Origin: Epiperipatus broadwayi
Lineage: Eukaryota > Onychophora > Udeonychophora > Euonychophora > Peripatidae
Assembly: GCA_028023455.1 (NCBI GenBank)
Contig: JAQFVV010000152.1
Coordinates: 2,172,001-2,236,000, forward strand
DNA length: 64,000 nucleotides
Direction: 5' to 3'
The notes under the pieces are model-generated. The model was not told where the DNA came from and made no database searches. It saw only the letters and a program-made list of their open reading frames with translations. Position 1 is the stretch's first letter; every line of letters starts with the position of its first letter. This document shows positions 61,586-64,000 of the stretch, one piece after another. Both the position numbers and the translations under genes were made by a program.

Positions 61586-63850
61586 AAAGAGCTGAGAAGA
61601 TTATTTAGAAAGCAAATGAAACACTATTGAGAAAAAGAATAAATGTTTAATATTTTTTCAAGTGTCAAACCATGTGTTTCATTATAAATGTGGAGTGTTT
61701 TCTAAAAAAATAAACTTACAGATGAAGACTTCTCAAGAGTTTGTCAAGCAGCAATAAGATCATATTATCAATTATATGGAAGGATAAAAGAATGTTCAAG
61801 AAACTTACAAATCTCTATGGGTTTGTCAACAGCCATACTGTTACTAATCATCTATCAACTTTGTCAGTGAAAAAATTTAGTTCTAAACATCTTATTGTTG
61901 CTGAATTATCTGTTCTTGGAAAAGATTTGAACTTTGCCATAACACCATATATTGTCCCATTATTTGATATAATCACATCCATTGAGAGCAAAACTATGCT
62001 GGAATGTTAAAAGGATGCTTAGCAACATAAAAAACAGAAATCAAACATTTCATGTGATGAGAAAAAAACTATTAAATCTCTCAAACACAATACATCTATA
62101 ATCATTCTTCCTGTGTACAAAGATAACATTACAGTTGTAATGGATAAAACTGATTATGATAATAAAATATAAAGACTTTTCATGGCAGGTCAATACAATA
62201 AACTAGCAAAAAATCCAATTCCAAGTACAGAGGTAAAGTTACAAGCATTGTGAGTATTCTAGTGATTTAGATAAAAAAATTAACTTTGTATTTTAACAAA
62301 ATTTCTCTCTTTTATGGACTACCTAAAATCCATAAACACAATGTTCCATTAAGGCCTATTGTTAGTTTTAGAAATTCACTATGTTAAAATTTCTCCTTGA
62401 AGTTCTTAGTCCATTAGCATACAGAACACAATTCTTCATCACAGATTCTAACACTTTGTAGAATTAGTCAGGATATGACAATAGAAAAAACTGATATATT
62501 GGTAAGCTTTGATATGAAAAGTTGTTTTCAAATGTAGATGTGATGAAGCATTGTCTATTGTATGAAAAAGGTTACTTGACTGTAATAGTCTACAAATCAA
62601 AACAACTACAAATCAAAACAACTCTACCTATTGATAATGTTCTGCAAAACAACAGCATACTTTCAATGTAACTCAGAATTCTTCAAACAAAATCAAAGAA
62701 TGGCCATAGTGATCATCAGTGTCACACTTGCTTAACAACATTGGCATGGATGACTTTGAAACTATAGCCAAGTTGATGATACATTTGTGGTATGGCCACA
62801 TGGGTAAGGCACAATGACAGGCATTCTGGATGCATATCAACAACAAATCTCCATTTAAATTCACAATGGAATTAGAATGACAACAAAAATTGGCATTATA
62901 TGTTCTTGAGAAGAAACTTTCTCAAGGCAAAGTAAAAACAACTATGTATAGGAAGACAATAAACACTATCAAGTACTTGGAATATATATCCAATCATACC
63001 TGAAGTGCTAAACATGGAATTATACTATCAGTATGGCATCAAGCAAAGAAAGTTTGCTCGGAAACCAGTGATTTGTCAAATAAAAAGATTCACATAGAAC
63101 AATCTCTCATAAAGAATGTTTATTTATCAGCTGTCATCAAGAAAACCATTTACAGACAAAAAAGAGAACCCAAAACAAAAAGTAATTATTGGTACTGTAA
63201 TGTTTCCATACATACCAGGAATGGCAGACAATTTAAAAAAATCTGCAGTAAATATAACATTAGAACAGTTTTTCAAAGCCATACCAAACTTTGAGGAATT
63301 CTAACTTCTATCAAGCCTAAACTGGAAATGCTGAAAAACAAAAACTGCATCTATGAAATACTGTGTGAAGGTGGAAGAAACTATATTGGTGAGACCTGTC
63401 ACCCTGCTGAATAGTGATTGAAAGAGCACAAACTAATGATTAAAAAACAAATGTGTCTACAATGTCAAAATGTTTATATACTAATGACCATATGTTCAAT
63501 TGAGAAAATACAACAATATTGTATAGAGAGGAAGAAGAATATTCAAGGAAGCTGCTCATGATAATGGCAAATAATCCTATAAGTCAACCTAGTGCACAAT
63601 GTATGAAAGTCTCTAATCAACCTTGTTCTTAGAAAAAAGCATTAAAAAATTGAAGGTCTCAGAAAAATTTGAACCAATCCTCATATATAAGTATATGAAA
63701 TTTTTACTATTTGTTGCCTTTGATAGAATAGTTCAGTTGATTAGAGCATTGCCTTAAAATTCAATATTCAAAAATCTAAAGATGTAAGTTTGACTCCTAT
63801 GTAATATCTTCACTGGTCAGACCAGAACTATCTGAAGAAGAGTGGAGGAT
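61578..63850 (+). pseudogene. Penelope-like element, plus copy of large head-to-head pair
   Basis: Frame-broken but ordered: N-terminal segment TLSVKKFSSKHLIVAELSVL (about 61857-61918), RT motif LLYGLPKIHKHNVPLRPIV (about 62311-62366, with frame changes), ILVSFDMKS near 62500, GMDDFETIA near 62743-62770, and the catalytic QVDDTFVVWPHG at 62769-62803, which keeps VDD. Then the linker IGTVMFPYIPGMADNLKKSA and FFKAIPNFEEF (about 63187-63304), and the GIY-YIG domain NCIYEILCEGGRNYIGE at 63335-63390 with RLKEHK. It ends with a tRNA-like segment. It meets the minus copy head to head at about 61580. Dead, but better preserved than its partner. Confidence 0.82.
63722..63812 (+). repeat. tRNA-like segment at the PLE 3' end (plus copy)
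   Basis: TAGTTCAGTTGATTAGAGCA (63729-63748) closely resembles a tRNA D arm/A box, and AAGTTTGACTCCTAT (63786-63800) the T arm/B box. The intervening anticodon region does not fold well. It probably represents a tRNA-derived SINE head fused to, or sharing, the PLE 3' tail; an internal pol III promoter is possible. Confidence 0.6.
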
Positions 63851-64000
63851 ACTATTACTTGAAATATTATACAATTATTAACCTGAGTTATCTGTTTGTG
63901 ATGTTATTACTAACAAGTTATTTGTGTCAAAAATATTTAAATAAAGTTTTAAAAATTGTCTATGCATTCAACACTTAATCATAGATAATGGAAATAGTCA

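Noticed and set aside
63722-63812. A genuine tRNA gene
   Set aside because: D and T arms are present but the anticodon and acceptor stems do not form, and a diverged copy occurs at the other PLE 3' end.
1-64000. CRISPR arrays, bacterial operons, ribosome binding sites
   Set aside because: The window is clearly eukaryotic; no regularly spaced direct repeats with unique spacers were seen, and the tandem repeats found lack spacers.

Overview
The window looks like intergenic or intronic DNA from a multicellular animal. It is very A+T-rich, full of (TA)n tracts, and I found no host protein-coding gene, rRNA or complete tRNA. Everything recognisable is a transposable element or its debris: an RTE-clade LINE, two related copies plus one unrelated copy of older LINEs, several Penelope-like elements (PLEs) with GIY-YIG endonuclease, a ZMYM/DUF4371-type hAT transposase relic, a terminal-inverted-repeat DNA element, and a family of foldback elements. 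This mix is typical of arthropods, molluscs and similar invertebrates; sequence alone does not let me name the species.

Layout. 1-4.9 kb is unannotatable AT-rich DNA. At 6.8-8.8 kb two head-to-head inverted PLE dimers lie between (TA)n tracts. At 9.4-9.6 kb is a ~44-bp minisatellite. At 13.2-14.2 kb there are two more perfectly symmetric foldbacks and a (TA)n-cored palindrome. At 18.8-20.1 kb two (TA)n-cored palindromes are followed by a single PLE 3' half. At 24.3 kb is a short foldback; at 24.8-26.7 kb a DNA element with ~73-bp terminal inverted repeats; at 26.9-27.8 kb a degenerate ~280-bp tandem array. 30.0-33.0 kb holds an almost intact RTE LINE (985 codons, one frame, three nonsense codons). 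34.1-34.6 kb holds a foldback with a hammerhead-ribozyme-like core. 36-42.2 kb holds two decayed LINE copies. 46.6-46.9 kb is another foldback. 47.3-49.0 kb is a PLE with the RT-to-GIY-YIG region on the minus strand. 49.3-52.1 kb is the hAT transposase pseudogene, split by a 0.96-kb nested palindrome of the hammerhead-bearing family. 57.8-59.0 kb is a third LINE relic. 59.2-63.85 kb is a ~4.6-kb head-to-head pair of PLE copies, each ending in a tRNA-like segment.

The unifying theme is structural. Nearly every PLE here is a 5'-truncated copy joined head to head to an inverted copy, with the 3' ends pointing outward. Several of these elements, and a non-coding foldback family flanked by 9-13 bp direct repeats, carry hammerhead-like cores (CTGANGA, short helix II, GAAA). 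Two different PLE units keep a helix in the same place with different bases, suggesting a conserved RNA fold. The best candidate for something new is therefore a PLE/retrozyme-like system that produces ribozyme-bearing inverted dimers. All coding copies seen are broken.
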